Shown here: in pieces, positions 1-7,747 of the stretch
Layout of the letters: each line of letters begins with the position of its first letter
Position numbering within the stretch: position 1 is the first letter of the stretch
Source: Maribacter sp.
Lineage (GTDB): Bacteria > Bacteroidota > Bacteroidia > Flavobacteriales > Flavobacteriaceae
Direction of reading: 5' to 3'
DNA length: 15,311 nt
Assembly: GCA_013001935.1 (NCBI GenBank)
Contig: JABDKZ010000273.1
Span: 1-15,311 of the forward strand
Notes under the pieces: model-generated
Seen by the model: the letters and a program-made list of their open reading frames with translations, nothing else
Database searches by the model: none
Told to the model about the DNA's origin: nothing
Program-made: the position numbers and the translations under genes

Positions 1-998
1 AACCCAAAAAGACCAAAACGGGCCAATATTCAACGGCCGAAGATGTTTTATCGCGCCTCTCAAAAGACCATGAAATTATTCGAAATGTCCTAGAATATAG
101 GGGTCTAAGTAAACTTAAAAGCACCTACGTTGATGCTTTACCGGATCAGGTTGAAGAAAGCACAGGTCGCGTACATACCGATTATATGCAAACTGTGGCC
201 GCCACTGGAAGGCTAAGTAGTAATAACCCCAACCTTCAGAACATTCCCATTAGGACGGAGCGCGGTCGTCAGGTGCGTAAAGCCTTTATTCCCAGGGACA
301 AGGATTACACGCTTTTAGCGGCAGATTATTCGCAAATAGAATTAAGGATCATTGCCGCTTTGAGTAAAGAAACTACCATGATCGAAGCCTTTAAGAATGG
401 GGAGGATATTCATGCTTCCACGGCCTCAAAAGTCTTTAATGTTCCACTGGAAGAAGTAACCAGGGAACAACGTGGGAATGCAAAAACAGTGAATTTTGGA
501 ATTATTTACGGTGTCTCGGCATTTGGGTTGAGTAACCAGACAGATCTTTCCCGAACCGAAGCCAAGGAACTCATTGAAACGTATTATAAGACCTACCCCA
601 AATTAAGAAACTATATAAGTGAGCAAATCGATTTTGCACGGGATCACGGCTATGTACAGACAGTTTTGGGAAGAAGGCGCTATTTGAAGGATATAAATGG
701 CAGCAATGCCATAGTCCGTGGTGCGGCAGAGCGCAATGCAGTGAACGCACCCATTCAGGGAAGTGCTGCAGATATTATTAAAATTGCTATGATCAACATC
801 CACAAAAAACTAAATGAAGGCAATTACAAAACCAAGATGCTCTTACAGGTACATGATGAATTGGTATTTGATGTTTACCAGCCAGAATTGGATAAGCTTA
901 AATCTATGATAAAATCCGAAATGGAAAATGCGTACAAACTAGACGTACCATTGGATGTTGAATTGGGTATAGGCAATAATTGGCTTGAAGCGCACTAA
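1..998 (+). CDS. polA: DNA polymerase I, C-terminal polymerase domain (5' truncated by window edge)
   Basis: Family A DNA polymerase, which fills gaps in repair and removes Okazaki primers. The reading frame is open from the left edge (first full codon at position 3) to a TAA ending at 998, leaving 331 codons of a protein usually above 900 residues; the 5'-nuclease and 3'-exonuclease parts lie outside. The visible part starts with the thumb-region motif KTGQYST. Motif A is DYSQIELRI, with the catalytic Asp at 324-326. The O-helix (motif B) has Arg at 471, Lys at 483, Phe at 495 and Tyr at 507, the spacing of E. coli R754/K758/F762/Y766. Motif C is QVHDE, with the second catalytic Asp at 855-857. 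All key residues are present and no frameshift is seen. The ATG at 186 is internal, not a start. No convincing terminator follows the gene. Confidence 0.97.
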   Translation, partial: PKKTKTGQYSTAEDVLSRLSKDHEIIRNVLEYRGLSKLKSTYVDALPDQVEESTGRVHTDYMQTVAATGRLSSNNPNLQNIPIRTERGRQVRKAFIPRDKDYTLLAADYSQIELRIIAALSKETTMIEAFKNGEDIHASTASKVFNVPLEEVTREQRGNAKTVNFGIIYGVSAFGLSNQTDLSRTEAKELIETYYKTYPKLRNYISEQIDFARDHGYVQTVLGRRRYLKDINGSNAIVRGAAERNAVNAPIQGSAADIIKIAMINIHKKLNEGNYKTKMLLQVHDELVFDVYQPELDKLKSMIKSEMENAYKLDVPLDVELGIGNNWLEAH

Positions 999-1052
999 AC
1001 CCTACTTTAGTCTTACTTAGTTAAAACTTAGCCAAAATCAAGTCTCCTTGTC

Positions 1053-1128
1053 CCAATGGTATACTAATCTATACATGGTTTGCGTTGCTAGTTAACTAGA
1101 GCTTTCTTCTAAAGAAAATTGCCATTGG
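1053..1128 (+). promoter_or_regulatory. Nested inverted repeats directly before the T9SS sorting-domain gene
   Basis: CCAATGG (1053-1059) is complementary to CCATTGG (1122-1128), which ends one base before the ATG at 1130. Between them lie three smaller symmetric elements: GTATA/TATAC (1059-1063 and 1070-1074), the perfect 12-base palindrome CTAGTTAACTAG (1088-1099), and TTTCTT/AAGAAA with a 3-base loop (1103-1108 and 1112-1117). As RNA this could fold into a multibranched structure that hides the translation start. The region is AT-rich, so chance pairing is a real alternative. No good TAnnTTTG promoter element was found here. Confidence 0.3.
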
Positions 1129-1129
1129 A

Positions 1130-1471
1130 ATGAGAAACGCATTTTACACATTGATCTTGCTATTCATTTGCACCTTGGGATTAGCCCAAACAAATGTGAA
1201 TACAAGGTTAGAACAAGAAAGTACAGCGGTTCAAAAAATTAAGGTTTTTCCTAACCCTGCAACCAATGTAGTTACTATTCTTGGGCTTAAAAACAGTATT
1301 AAAGCCGATATACATATCTTGGATGTGTACGGCAACCTAATGATAAAACATCAGTGGGCGATAAAGAACAATGCATTGAACATTCCAATAACCAGATTGC
1401 GAGCAGGTATATACTTTGTAACCATCATCTCAGCTGAGCAAAAAGTGAAGACAAAATTTTATAAAAAATAA
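1130..1471 (+). CDS. Small secreted protein consisting almost only of a T9SS type A sorting domain
   Basis: 113-residue protein. Residues 1-19 are a signal peptide (basic Arg2, hydrophobic core, likely cut before Gln20), so it should enter the periplasm by Sec. After a linker of about 18 residues, residues 38-113 match the T9SS type A C-terminal sorting domain: VFPNPATN at 39-46, then the pattern of a hydrophobic strand with D-x-x-G (LDVYGN), then LRAGIYFV, and a Lys-rich end KFYKK. In this family the domain directs cargo through the outer membrane and is normally removed from a large protein. Here there is practically no cargo, so the protein may be a remnant of a larger gene, a decoy, or a small surface protein. 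It lies 131 bases after polA and ends at a shared terminator. Sorting-domain assignment is firm; function is unknown. Confidence 0.85.
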   Translation: MRNAFYTLILLFICTLGLAQTNVNTRLEQESTAVQKIKVFPNPATNVVTILGLKNSIKADIHILDVYGNLMIKHQWAIKNNALNIPITRLRAGIYFVTIISAEQKVKTKFYKK

Positions 1472-1496
1472 AAGCCCTGACCCAGGGTCAAGGCTT
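1472..1496. terminator. Bidirectional rho-independent terminator between convergent genes
   Basis: AAGCC (1472-1476) pairs with GGCTT (1492-1496), and TGACC (1478-1482) pairs with GGTCA (1486-1490), with one C/A mismatch and a 3-base loop. On the minus strand the hairpin is followed by a T-rich run (complement of 1461-1471), so termination of the lipoprotein gene is well supported. On the plus strand the following bases are only moderately T-rich. The hairpin starts right after the stop codon of the sorting-domain gene. Confidence 0.8.
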
Positions 1497-1517
1497 CCTT
1501 AAGAATACGATCTATTC

Positions 1518-2021
1518 TTATCTTTTTATAAATATCAATTCTCCGCTATCGTTAAAGTTCGGTATATCTAAATCCGCTGCATCGACGGCCATTACATCCC
1601 CATTAATGGTAACATCAACGCTTACCGTTTCACCATTTCCGTCAAGTATGTTCAAAACCATACCGTCAAAAGTATAGGTACTGGCTTCAGTATCGCTTTC
1701 AGTAGGACAAGGAATCTCTAATCCCGTGCCTGCAGAATTCACACTAATCTCAACATAATTTGAAGAGTTAGACCCGGTAACCGTTAAATCACTATTAAAA
1801 GTGAACGAGAGAATATAGCAGTCCTTTGCCGTTAAAAAGTTCAGGATATCCCTTGCATTTTTAGCGTCATCACTAGCTGTATCATTATTGATCATCAACT
1901 CGGTAGCGTCCCAAGTCCCGATAATTGAGCTGGCATCTACGACTTCTTCTATCTTGTCCGAAGAACAAGAGAAAATCAAAAAAGCGGCCAATACATAAAA
2001 TAAAGAATAACGTTGCATCAT
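1518..2021 (-). CDS. Lipocalin-like lipoprotein
   Basis: 167-residue predicted lipoprotein. Residues 1-18 form a hydrophobic signal peptide ending in a lipobox-like IFSC with Cys19 as the lipidation site. SSDKIEE follows the Cys; an acidic stretch there resembles the surface-export signals described for Bacteroidota lipoproteins, so surface exposure is possible. The mature part begins with IIGTWDATEL, the opening strand typical of the small lipocalin-like domains common in this phylum. Alternating hydrophobic strands and a final GELIFIKR edge follow. Two cysteines (in AKDCY and EIPCP) could form a disulfide. Two in-frame ATGs stand side by side (2021 and 2018); both keep the signal peptide, and no Shine-Dalgarno sequence chooses between them. 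The gene lies 75 bases downstream of the DUF5916 gene on the same strand and may be co-transcribed with it. Ligand and role are unknown. Confidence 0.85.
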   Translation of the reverse strand: MMQRYSLFYVLAAFLIFSCSSDKIEEVVDASSIIGTWDATELMINNDTASDDAKNARDILNFLTAKDCYILSFTFNSDLTVTGSNSSNYVEISVNSAGTGLEIPCPTESDTEASTYTFDGMVLNILDGNGETVSVDVTINGDVMAVDAADLDIPNFNDSGELIFIKR

Positions 2022-2096
2022 TTTTAAGTTTTGTCAGTTTGTACTGGCCATAACGCAAAAATGCGCAGTTTATTATAAAAAAAACGATGTCGACAC

Positions 2097-4727
2097 TTAT
2101 AGAATGAAGCGATAGGTTACTTTGATCAAAAAAGTATTGTCCATTTTCTGATCCAAAATCTGTGCCTCTAAATTACTGCCTAGCGATTGCATGGGATCTC
2201 CAAAGCCAGTAATGCCCTGGGCCCAAACTAAAAATAGCTCAGAACCAGGTATGTATTCCCATCTCGCAACCAAATTAGACCTGAACTGTACGAACGAAAA
2301 ATCAGGGTCTTGTATTTCATAATCGGTATTGCCATCTAAATTTTCATCAATAAGGTATGAACCCGTATTATTCGGCCTCGATATCTGATTGGAATTATAC
2401 AATGTTACCCTATCTCCCAATTTTTCTGCAATAGGATTATTGACGTAGTTAAAATTCGTATATGTACCCCTAGAAATAAAGGGTTGGCCATAGTACTGAA
2501 TCGATAAATTAGGATTTATACTGTAATTAAAACGCAATGAAGTCGCAAAGGTTCTTTGATCAATATTCGCTGTAATATATCTGGGCGTTTCATTAAAACT
2601 TAGCTCATCCACATATTGGGTCTTATTGGGATTCTCCTCATATTCTATGCTTGCTGAAAGACTAAATGCATCAAAAGGTTGGTACCTAAAACGCATCACA
2701 TAGCGCTCTAATGAAAAATTGTTTTCGGCAGCCTGACTATTGATGTACCCTAAAGTGAAATTGAATTTTTTACGTTGGTCTGACCCAAAAAACAAATACC
2801 CAAAATTTTCTTCGGACCAACGCCAACGCGGACCTCCTCTTAAAACCGTATTTGAAAATATTCTGGGCTTATGCGCCGCACCGACCTCTGTCCACCAATT
2901 GTTCTTATAGTTGATGAAACCCTCAATCTGGTATTGTACGCGATTAAAATTACCCTCAAAATCATAAGTGGTGTATTGTTCAATACCTACTCGTGCCCTG
3001 CGATAAAAATCGGTTGGTTTTAAAAAAAGACGTTCTACCTCAGCATATTGTTTAATTTCATCGGCCTGTCTTAAGAAACCAACATCATTCAGTTCCAATT
3101 CAGGGGAGCGCCAAATGCCTCCTAACTCATACCTCCAATTTCCCCCACCGGCTTTTCCTATTTCCAATTTTCCCCCTGTGCCAGTCAGTGAGGTACGGTC
3201 GGGATTTACTTCTACATGACTGGCATCAACTCTTTGGAACAAATGGGTAATACTGGTTTGTGTATTCGTGATTGCCTCTTTGCTTCCTGTAACATGACTG
3301 GTTACAATATTTCCTTCTACGTAATAATTTCGCTCCTTCCAATTGTGTTTAAAATCAAATCCTCCTGTATAAGCGGCTGTTCTCAAAAATTCGAGATTAG
3401 GTTCCAATTTTCTATTGGTTGCGGTAAAGATTCCGCCGATAAAGGAATTTCGATTGTTGAAATCTTTTTGAGCCCTACCTATAAGATAATTGGTCAATGG
3501 TTCAACCAACTCTTTACGTCTTTCACCATTAGAGTCAATTTCGGCAAACATTTTACCTGTGACACTTTCCAATAAGCCCAAGGACCATCCATTCTTGGTT
3601 TTACCTGAAAATTTAGCGGCTCCCAAAATCGTGGTATTTATGGGGTCATTTACAAATTCATTCTCGGCTAAAGCAGCACTTCCTTGTGGACTACGGCCAA
3701 TTCTTCGGCTATAAAAAACATTATCGTTCCGGTCGGCGAATTCATAGTCAAAAATATTCTTGTTTTCCACGAAAAAAGGTCTTCTTTCCTCAAAAAATAT
3801 CTGGAAACCATCCAAAGCAATGGCTCCCGGATCCGCCTCGACCTGGCCAAAATCAGGATTAACGGTAAGATCCACGGTTAAATCATTGGTAATACCAATC
3901 TTGGCATCCAACCCTCCATTCAATATAAAATCGGATCCGTCCCGGAAAGGATTGCCACTTTCTTTGGGATATGTTTCCAACTGGTTTACCATAAATGGCT
4001 GAATCTCCAATTGTTTTTGTGGTTGAATGTCCATCAAACCCCTAAGTTCACCATATTCACTCACCCAACCTGGCGTATCCTGTGGCACATGTTGCCATAA
4101 AGACCTTTCTTCTTCCCTAAATAATCTTCGATGCATCTGCATTCCCCAAATCTGTTCTTTTTGCTTACCAAATTTTAGTTGGCTAAATGGTATCTTCATT
4201 TCCGCAGTCCAACCTTCCTCATCAATATTGGCCGCCGTGTACCATATAGGATTCCAACTTTCATCCCAATTATTTCCATTCTGTGAAATGAACTCATCGT
4301 TTTTTACCCCAGCAGCAGTAACAGTGAATGAAAATGCAGTGCGTTTATCATTATAACTATCGATATTTATTTCGATCCAATCCCCTGCGAAATTATCTCG
4401 ACGTGCCAGTCTTTTTTCTATCTTGGAAGGTTCCGTATCATAGCATCTAACAGCTACGTACAGGAATTTAGCATCATAAACTATCCTGAATTTGGTTTTT
4501 TGTTTCGGGGGGGTCGCATTATCTGGCTCAAATTCGGTAAAATCTGAAGTCCATTCGGCAACTTCCCAACCCTTATCATCAAGTAACCCATCAACAACCA
4601 GTGATTGCCCAGAAGCTAGCGACATAGCCCTATAGGAACGTTTCGCAACAACTTTTGTGGAATCTTGGGCACATAAAAAGGGGATTGAGGTAATTAATGT
4701 AATGAGGGTCAGTATATGCTTTAACAT
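2097..4727 (-). CDS. DUF5916 outer-membrane protein with N-terminal CBM9-like domain (paralogue 1)
   Basis: 876 residues when started at the ATG at 4727. This start is preferred because it opens directly with a signal peptide (MLKHILTLI... cut near ALA-type site CAQ at 19-21), and because a TAnnTTTG element at 4762-4769 would start transcription downstream of the alternative ATG at 4760. Residues about 43-240 are a CBM9-like beta-sandwich: VVDGLLDDKGW at 44-54, later GWTAEMKIPFSQLKFG. The rest matches DUF5916: VNPDFGQVEADP, FFEERRPFFVENKNIFDY and FYSRRIGRSPQG, then amphipathic strands typical of an outer-membrane beta-barrel, ending YRFIL. The gene is collinear along its full length with the next upstream gene. 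CBM9-like is a fold name; no sugar-binding activity is shown. Function is unknown, plausibly transport or binding at the outer membrane. Confidence 0.9.
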   Translation of the reverse strand: MLKHILTLITLITSIPFLCAQDSTKVVAKRSYRAMSLASGQSLVVDGLLDDKGWEVAEWTSDFTEFEPDNATPPKQKTKFRIVYDAKFLYVAVRCYDTEPSKIEKRLARRDNFAGDWIEINIDSYNDKRTAFSFTVTAAGVKNDEFISQNGNNWDESWNPIWYTAANIDEEGWTAEMKIPFSQLKFGKQKEQIWGMQMHRRLFREEERSLWQHVPQDTPGWVSEYGELRGLMDIQPQKQLEIQPFMVNQLETYPKESGNPFRDGSDFILNGGLDAKIGITNDLTVDLTVNPDFGQVEADPGAIALDGFQIFFEERRPFFVENKNIFDYEFADRNDNVFYSRRIGRSPQGSAALAENEFVNDPINTTILGAAKFSGKTKNGWSLGLLESVTGKMFAEIDSNGERRKELVEPLTNYLIGRAQKDFNNRNSFIGGIFTATNRKLEPNLEFLRTAAYTGGFDFKHNWKERNYYVEGNIVTSHVTGSKEAITNTQTSITHLFQRVDASHVEVNPDRTSLTGTGGKLEIGKAGGGNWRYELGGIWRSPELELNDVGFLRQADEIKQYAEVERLFLKPTDFYRRARVGIEQYTTYDFEGNFNRVQYQIEGFINYKNNWWTEVGAAHKPRIFSNTVLRGGPRWRWSEENFGYLFFGSDQRKKFNFTLGYINSQAAENNFSLERYVMRFRYQPFDAFSLSASIEYEENPNKTQYVDELSFNETPRYITANIDQRTFATSLRFNYSINPNLSIQYYGQPFISRGTYTNFNYVNNPIAEKLGDRVTLYNSNQISRPNNTGSYLIDENLDGNTDYEIQDPDFSFVQFRSNLVARWEYIPGSELFLVWAQGITGFGDPMQSLGSNLEAQILDQKMDNTFLIKVTYRFIL

Positions 4728-4761
4728 TATTTGGTATGGCTTTTTAGTCTTGGCAAACAAT

Positions 4762-4769
4762 CAAAATTA
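4762..4769 (-). promoter_or_regulatory. Probable -7 promoter element for DUF5916 paralogue 1
   Basis: On the minus strand this reads TAATTTTG, a full match to the Bacteroidota -7 consensus TAnnTTTG. It lies 35 bases upstream of the ATG at 4727. A good TTTG -33 box is not found at the expected 19-21 base distance, so support is partial. It implies the paralogue can be transcribed separately from the gene upstream. Confidence 0.45.
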
Positions 4770-4807
4770 ATTTGGCTTTTCCAGTTGGCATCTTTTTTAA
4801 GCAATTA

Positions 4808-4827
4808 TTAACAGCATTTACTGTTAA
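4808..4827. repeat. Perfect 7-bp inverted repeat between the DUF5916 genes
   Basis: TTAACAG (4808-4814) and CTGTTAA (4821-4827) are exact reverse complements with a 6-base spacer. It lies 11 bases past the stop codon of the upstream DUF5916 gene. It has no T-run on the minus side, so it is a poor rho-independent terminator. It could stabilise the 3' end of that mRNA or be an operator for the downstream gene. Confidence 0.35.
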
Positions 4828-4837
4828 AGTTTCGATG

Positions 4838-7489
4838 CTAAAGGATAAAACGATAGGTTGCTTTAATTAGAAATATATTTTGTGGTTTTTCATTGTTGAA
4901 AATATTTGCCTGAAGATCATCGAGTAGTCCTTCTTGGGAGTCCCCTGATTGAGTAATATCCTGGGACCATACCAAAAAAATCTCGGACCCTGGGATATAT
5001 TCCCATCGCACTACCAAATTTGATCGGAACTGAACAAAGGAAAAATCTGGATTATCAAAACTGAAATCAGTATTGCCATCGAGATTGTCATCTACCTCAT
5101 ATACTCCGTTAACCAAAGATATTTGATTATCGGCGAATGGGGAAATTCTACCTTCAAAGGTTTTGGCCAAAGGCGCAACTACTTCCTTAAATTCGGAATA
5201 ACGGCCCCTAGAGATAAAAGGTTGTCCCCAATATTGAATTGTTAGGTTGGGGTTTATCGTATAATTTAAACGGAACGACATACTTAAGGTTCGCTGATCG
5301 ATCGTTCCATTTAAATACCTGGTCTCACCATTTACATTTAAATTATCAATGTATTGCAATTTATCCTTATTAATGCCATACTCCGGAGATGCGGATATTC
5401 GCAATGAATTTACCGGCTGATAGGTTATGCCGAATTCTGCATTGTAAGCGCGGTATGAATCATCAAAAGCCTTATTGCCATTGTGGAAGAAATTGAACCT
5501 TAATTTTTTTCGTCGGTCCATATTAATGCCGTTCCAAAAACGAATCCCGAGCGACTGCCTTAACCTTGGACCTCCCCTTAGCGCAAAATTCGAATATGAA
5601 ATTGGTTCATAATTAAACCCTAGGTTCGAGAACCAATTGTTTTTCCAGTTTTGCCATGAATTGGTATTGAACATTAGACTGTTATGGTTACCTCCAAAGT
5701 CCCATGCGCTCCAATGGTTATAATTGATCCCTACTTTTCTGAAGGTGTTATCGGGTCTTAATGTTTGATAACCTATCCAAGTATAATGGCGTATGTCATC
5801 TGAACGTCTTTGAAATCCTATGTCATTGATTTCCAACTCTGGGGAACGCCAGGTGCCGCCGGTCTCAAACTTCCAATGGCCATTGCCGATCTTTCCCAGT
5901 TGTAAATTTCCACCAGTACCCGAAAGCGAAGTTCTATTAGGGTCAACCTGAACATGATCGGCACCTACCCTCTGGAATAAATGTGTGATGGATTCCTGGG
6001 TTATCTGAATTGCCTCCTTACTACCATTTACATGACTCCAGATTATATTACCCCCCAAATACCAATCACGTTCATTCCATTGGTGCTTGAAATCGAACCC
6101 ACCTGAATAAGCGGATGAATGAAGGAAATCTACCCCTTGGGTTAGATTATCCCTATTTGTAGCCGTAAAAATCCCTCCCACAAATGTATTGCGGTCATTG
6201 AAATCTTTCTGCAATCTTCCAACAAAATAATTGGTCAATGGCTCCACAACTTCTTTTCTCCGCTGCCCGTTGTTATCTATGGTGGCGTACTTTTTGGCGG
6301 TAACACTTTCCAATACGCCAATCGACCATCCATCCTTCGTTTTTCCACTAAATTTTGCGGCCCCAATGATATTGGTGTTTTCCGGTTGGTCAACAAACTC
6401 CCCATCCATGGTCTCGGGATAACCCTGTGGACTTCGGCCAATACGTCTTGAATAGAATAGATTGTCGGACCCAAAAGTATTGCCGGCCTCGGATGATGAA
6501 ATCCGATAATCAAAGATGTTCTTATTTTCAACGAAAAATGGGCGCTGTTCACGGAAGAAAATTTGAAACCCGTCCAACGCAATGGCCGAGGGATCTGCCT
6601 CAACCTGTCCAAAATCCGGATTTATGGTTAAATCCATTGTAAGATCATTGGTTATGCCAATTTTAGCATCCAATCCCGCTGTTAATTTGCCATCGTTACC
6701 ATCTCGAAAGGGGTTACCCTCCTCAGCCTCATAAGTCTTTATACTTGCGACCGAATATGGTTGTATTTCCAATTGTTTTTGCGGTTCTAAATTCAACAAT
6801 CCGTGCAGCTCGCCAAATTCGCTGACAAACCCTGGAGTGTCAGGTGGTAAGCGCTGCCAAACGGATCGCTCCTCCTCCCTGAAATGCCTTCGCATAATTT
6901 CCATTCCCCATACCTGCTCTACAGACTTTCCAAACTTTAATTGACTTAAAGGGATTTTCATTTCAGCCGTCCACCCTTCCGCATCAATAGAGGTTTTGGT
7001 ATACCAGATGGGATTCCAACTATCATCTTCGTTACCCCCGTTATTTGATTCGAATACATCACCTTTTACTCCCGCAGCACTGACAATGAACCCGAATGCA
7101 GTGCGTTTATCATGATAACTGTCTATGAAGATTCCTACCCAATCGCCATCAAAACCATCGCGACGGGAAAGCCTTTTCACTATTTTTTCAGGCATACTAT
7201 CCAAACATTGAATACCTACATAAATGTACTTCTGATCATAGGTGATCTTGAATCTGGTCTGATTGCTGGGCGGAGTGTTCTCATCGGGCCTACTCTCTAT
7301 GAAATCATTCTCCCATTCAACCACATTCCAGGAGGCCTCATTCATTATGCCGTCCATAACCGGTGGTTTTTCTTTTGCCAAGGCTTTCGTGGTATATATT
7401 CTTTTTGGTAAAACCATGGTTGTATCCTGTGCATGTATTGTCATTTGACAAATTAAGATTGCACAAAATAGGTTTAGGCTGGCTCTCAT
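4838..7489 (-). CDS. DUF5916 outer-membrane protein with N-terminal CBM9-like domain (paralogue 2)
   Basis: 883 residues. Residues 1-20 are a signal peptide (MRASLNLFCAIL..., cut before Gln21). A CBM9-like domain starts with VMDGIMNEASW at 44-54 and includes EGWTAEMKIPLSQLKFG. The DUF5916 part has INPDFGQVEADP, FFREQRPFFVENKNIFDY and LFYSRRIGRSPQG, then a barrel-like region ending YRFIL. It shares long identical blocks with the neighbouring paralogue in the same order and nearly the same length. One clear difference is extra residues between NIFDY and FYSRRIG (SSSEAGNTFGSD). First gene of the minus-strand block, reading away from rplM. No strong promoter was identified upstream, but an inverted repeat lies about 50 bases before the start. 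Outer-membrane location is inferred from the signal peptide and barrel pattern; the substrate is unknown. Confidence 0.9.
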   Translation of the reverse strand: MRASLNLFCAILICQMTIHAQDTTMVLPKRIYTTKALAKEKPPVMDGIMNEASWNVVEWENDFIESRPDENTPPSNQTRFKITYDQKYIYVGIQCLDSMPEKIVKRLSRRDGFDGDWVGIFIDSYHDKRTAFGFIVSAAGVKGDVFESNNGGNEDDSWNPIWYTKTSIDAEGWTAEMKIPLSQLKFGKSVEQVWGMEIMRRHFREEERSVWQRLPPDTPGFVSEFGELHGLLNLEPQKQLEIQPYSVASIKTYEAEEGNPFRDGNDGKLTAGLDAKIGITNDLTMDLTINPDFGQVEADPSAIALDGFQIFFREQRPFFVENKNIFDYRISSSEAGNTFGSDNLFYSRRIGRSPQGYPETMDGEFVDQPENTNIIGAAKFSGKTKDGWSIGVLESVTAKKYATIDNNGQRRKEVVEPLTNYFVGRLQKDFNDRNTFVGGIFTATNRDNLTQGVDFLHSSAYSGGFDFKHQWNERDWYLGGNIIWSHVNGSKEAIQITQESITHLFQRVGADHVQVDPNRTSLSGTGGNLQLGKIGNGHWKFETGGTWRSPELEINDIGFQRRSDDIRHYTWIGYQTLRPDNTFRKVGINYNHWSAWDFGGNHNSLMFNTNSWQNWKNNWFSNLGFNYEPISYSNFALRGGPRLRQSLGIRFWNGINMDRRKKLRFNFFHNGNKAFDDSYRAYNAEFGITYQPVNSLRISASPEYGINKDKLQYIDNLNVNGETRYLNGTIDQRTLSMSFRLNYTINPNLTIQYWGQPFISRGRYSEFKEVVAPLAKTFEGRISPFADNQISLVNGVYEVDDNLDGNTDFSFDNPDFSFVQFRSNLVVRWEYIPGSEIFLVWSQDITQSGDSQEGLLDDLQANIFNNEKPQNIFLIKATYRFIL

Positions 7490-7527
7490 CCTAGATAGAT
7501 AATTGATTGATGTGTTATTTAAAGACT

Positions 7528-7553
7528 AAACTGTAAATGAAAAGTTACAGTTT
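7528..7553. repeat. Perfect 9-bp inverted repeat upstream of DUF5916 paralogue 2
   Basis: AAACTGTAA (7528-7536) and TTACAGTTT (7545-7553) are exact reverse complements with an 8-base spacer, centred about 52 bases upstream of the ATG at 7489. It may be a regulator-binding site or a hairpin in the 5' untranslated RNA. In the plus direction a T-rich stretch follows, but no plus-strand gene reads into it, so a terminator role is unlikely. Confidence 0.45.
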
Positions 7554-7669
7554 CTTTATTTTTTAAGGTTTTATTAACAAAATAAGGGCAAAACGTTGCC
7601 CACGACATTGAAAAATAAAACGGTACCTTTGCCTGATTTTTAAACTAAAAAAATAATCAGATATCAGCA

Positions 7670-7700
7670 TTTGTATTTTTACATAATAATTGTACATTTG
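7670..7700 (+). promoter_or_regulatory. Near-consensus Bacteroidota promoter for rplM-rpsI
   Basis: TTTG at 7670-7673 and TACATTTG at 7693-7700 are separated by 19 bases. Both boxes and the spacing match the Bacteroidota housekeeping promoter (TTTG, about 19-21 bases, TAnnTTTG). Transcription should start a few bases after 7700, giving a leader of about 40 nt before the GTG at 7748. A second -7-like element, TACCTTTG at 7624-7631, lacks a -33 box at the right distance and may be a weaker upstream promoter. Confidence 0.8.
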
Positions 7701-7747
7701 CACCCCATTTAACGGGATTGAAGTATTTAATTCTTAAAAACATTAGT

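Noticed and set aside
2054..2065. Short dyad CGCA/TGCG after DUF5916 paralogue 1 as a terminator
   Set aside because: Only 4 bp of stem; too weak to call, although a T-run lies nearby on the minus strand. The gene may read through into the lipoprotein gene.
4728..4760. Earlier ATG (4760) for DUF5916 paralogue 1
   Set aside because: It would add 11 polar residues before a normal signal peptide, and the TAnnTTTG element at 4762-4769 places transcription start at or inside this segment.
4808..7553. The two inverted repeats near the DUF5916 genes as copies of one shared operator
   Set aside because: Both contain CTGT/ACAG, but in opposite order (ACAG...CTGT at 4808-4827, CTGT...ACAG at 7528-7553) and with different spacers, so they are not the same site.
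7718..7747. Ten-residue N-terminal extension of L13 from a TTG start
   Set aside because: It does not fit the usual flavobacterial L13 N-terminus, and the TTG would sit almost at the predicted transcription start. GTG at 7748 is preferred.
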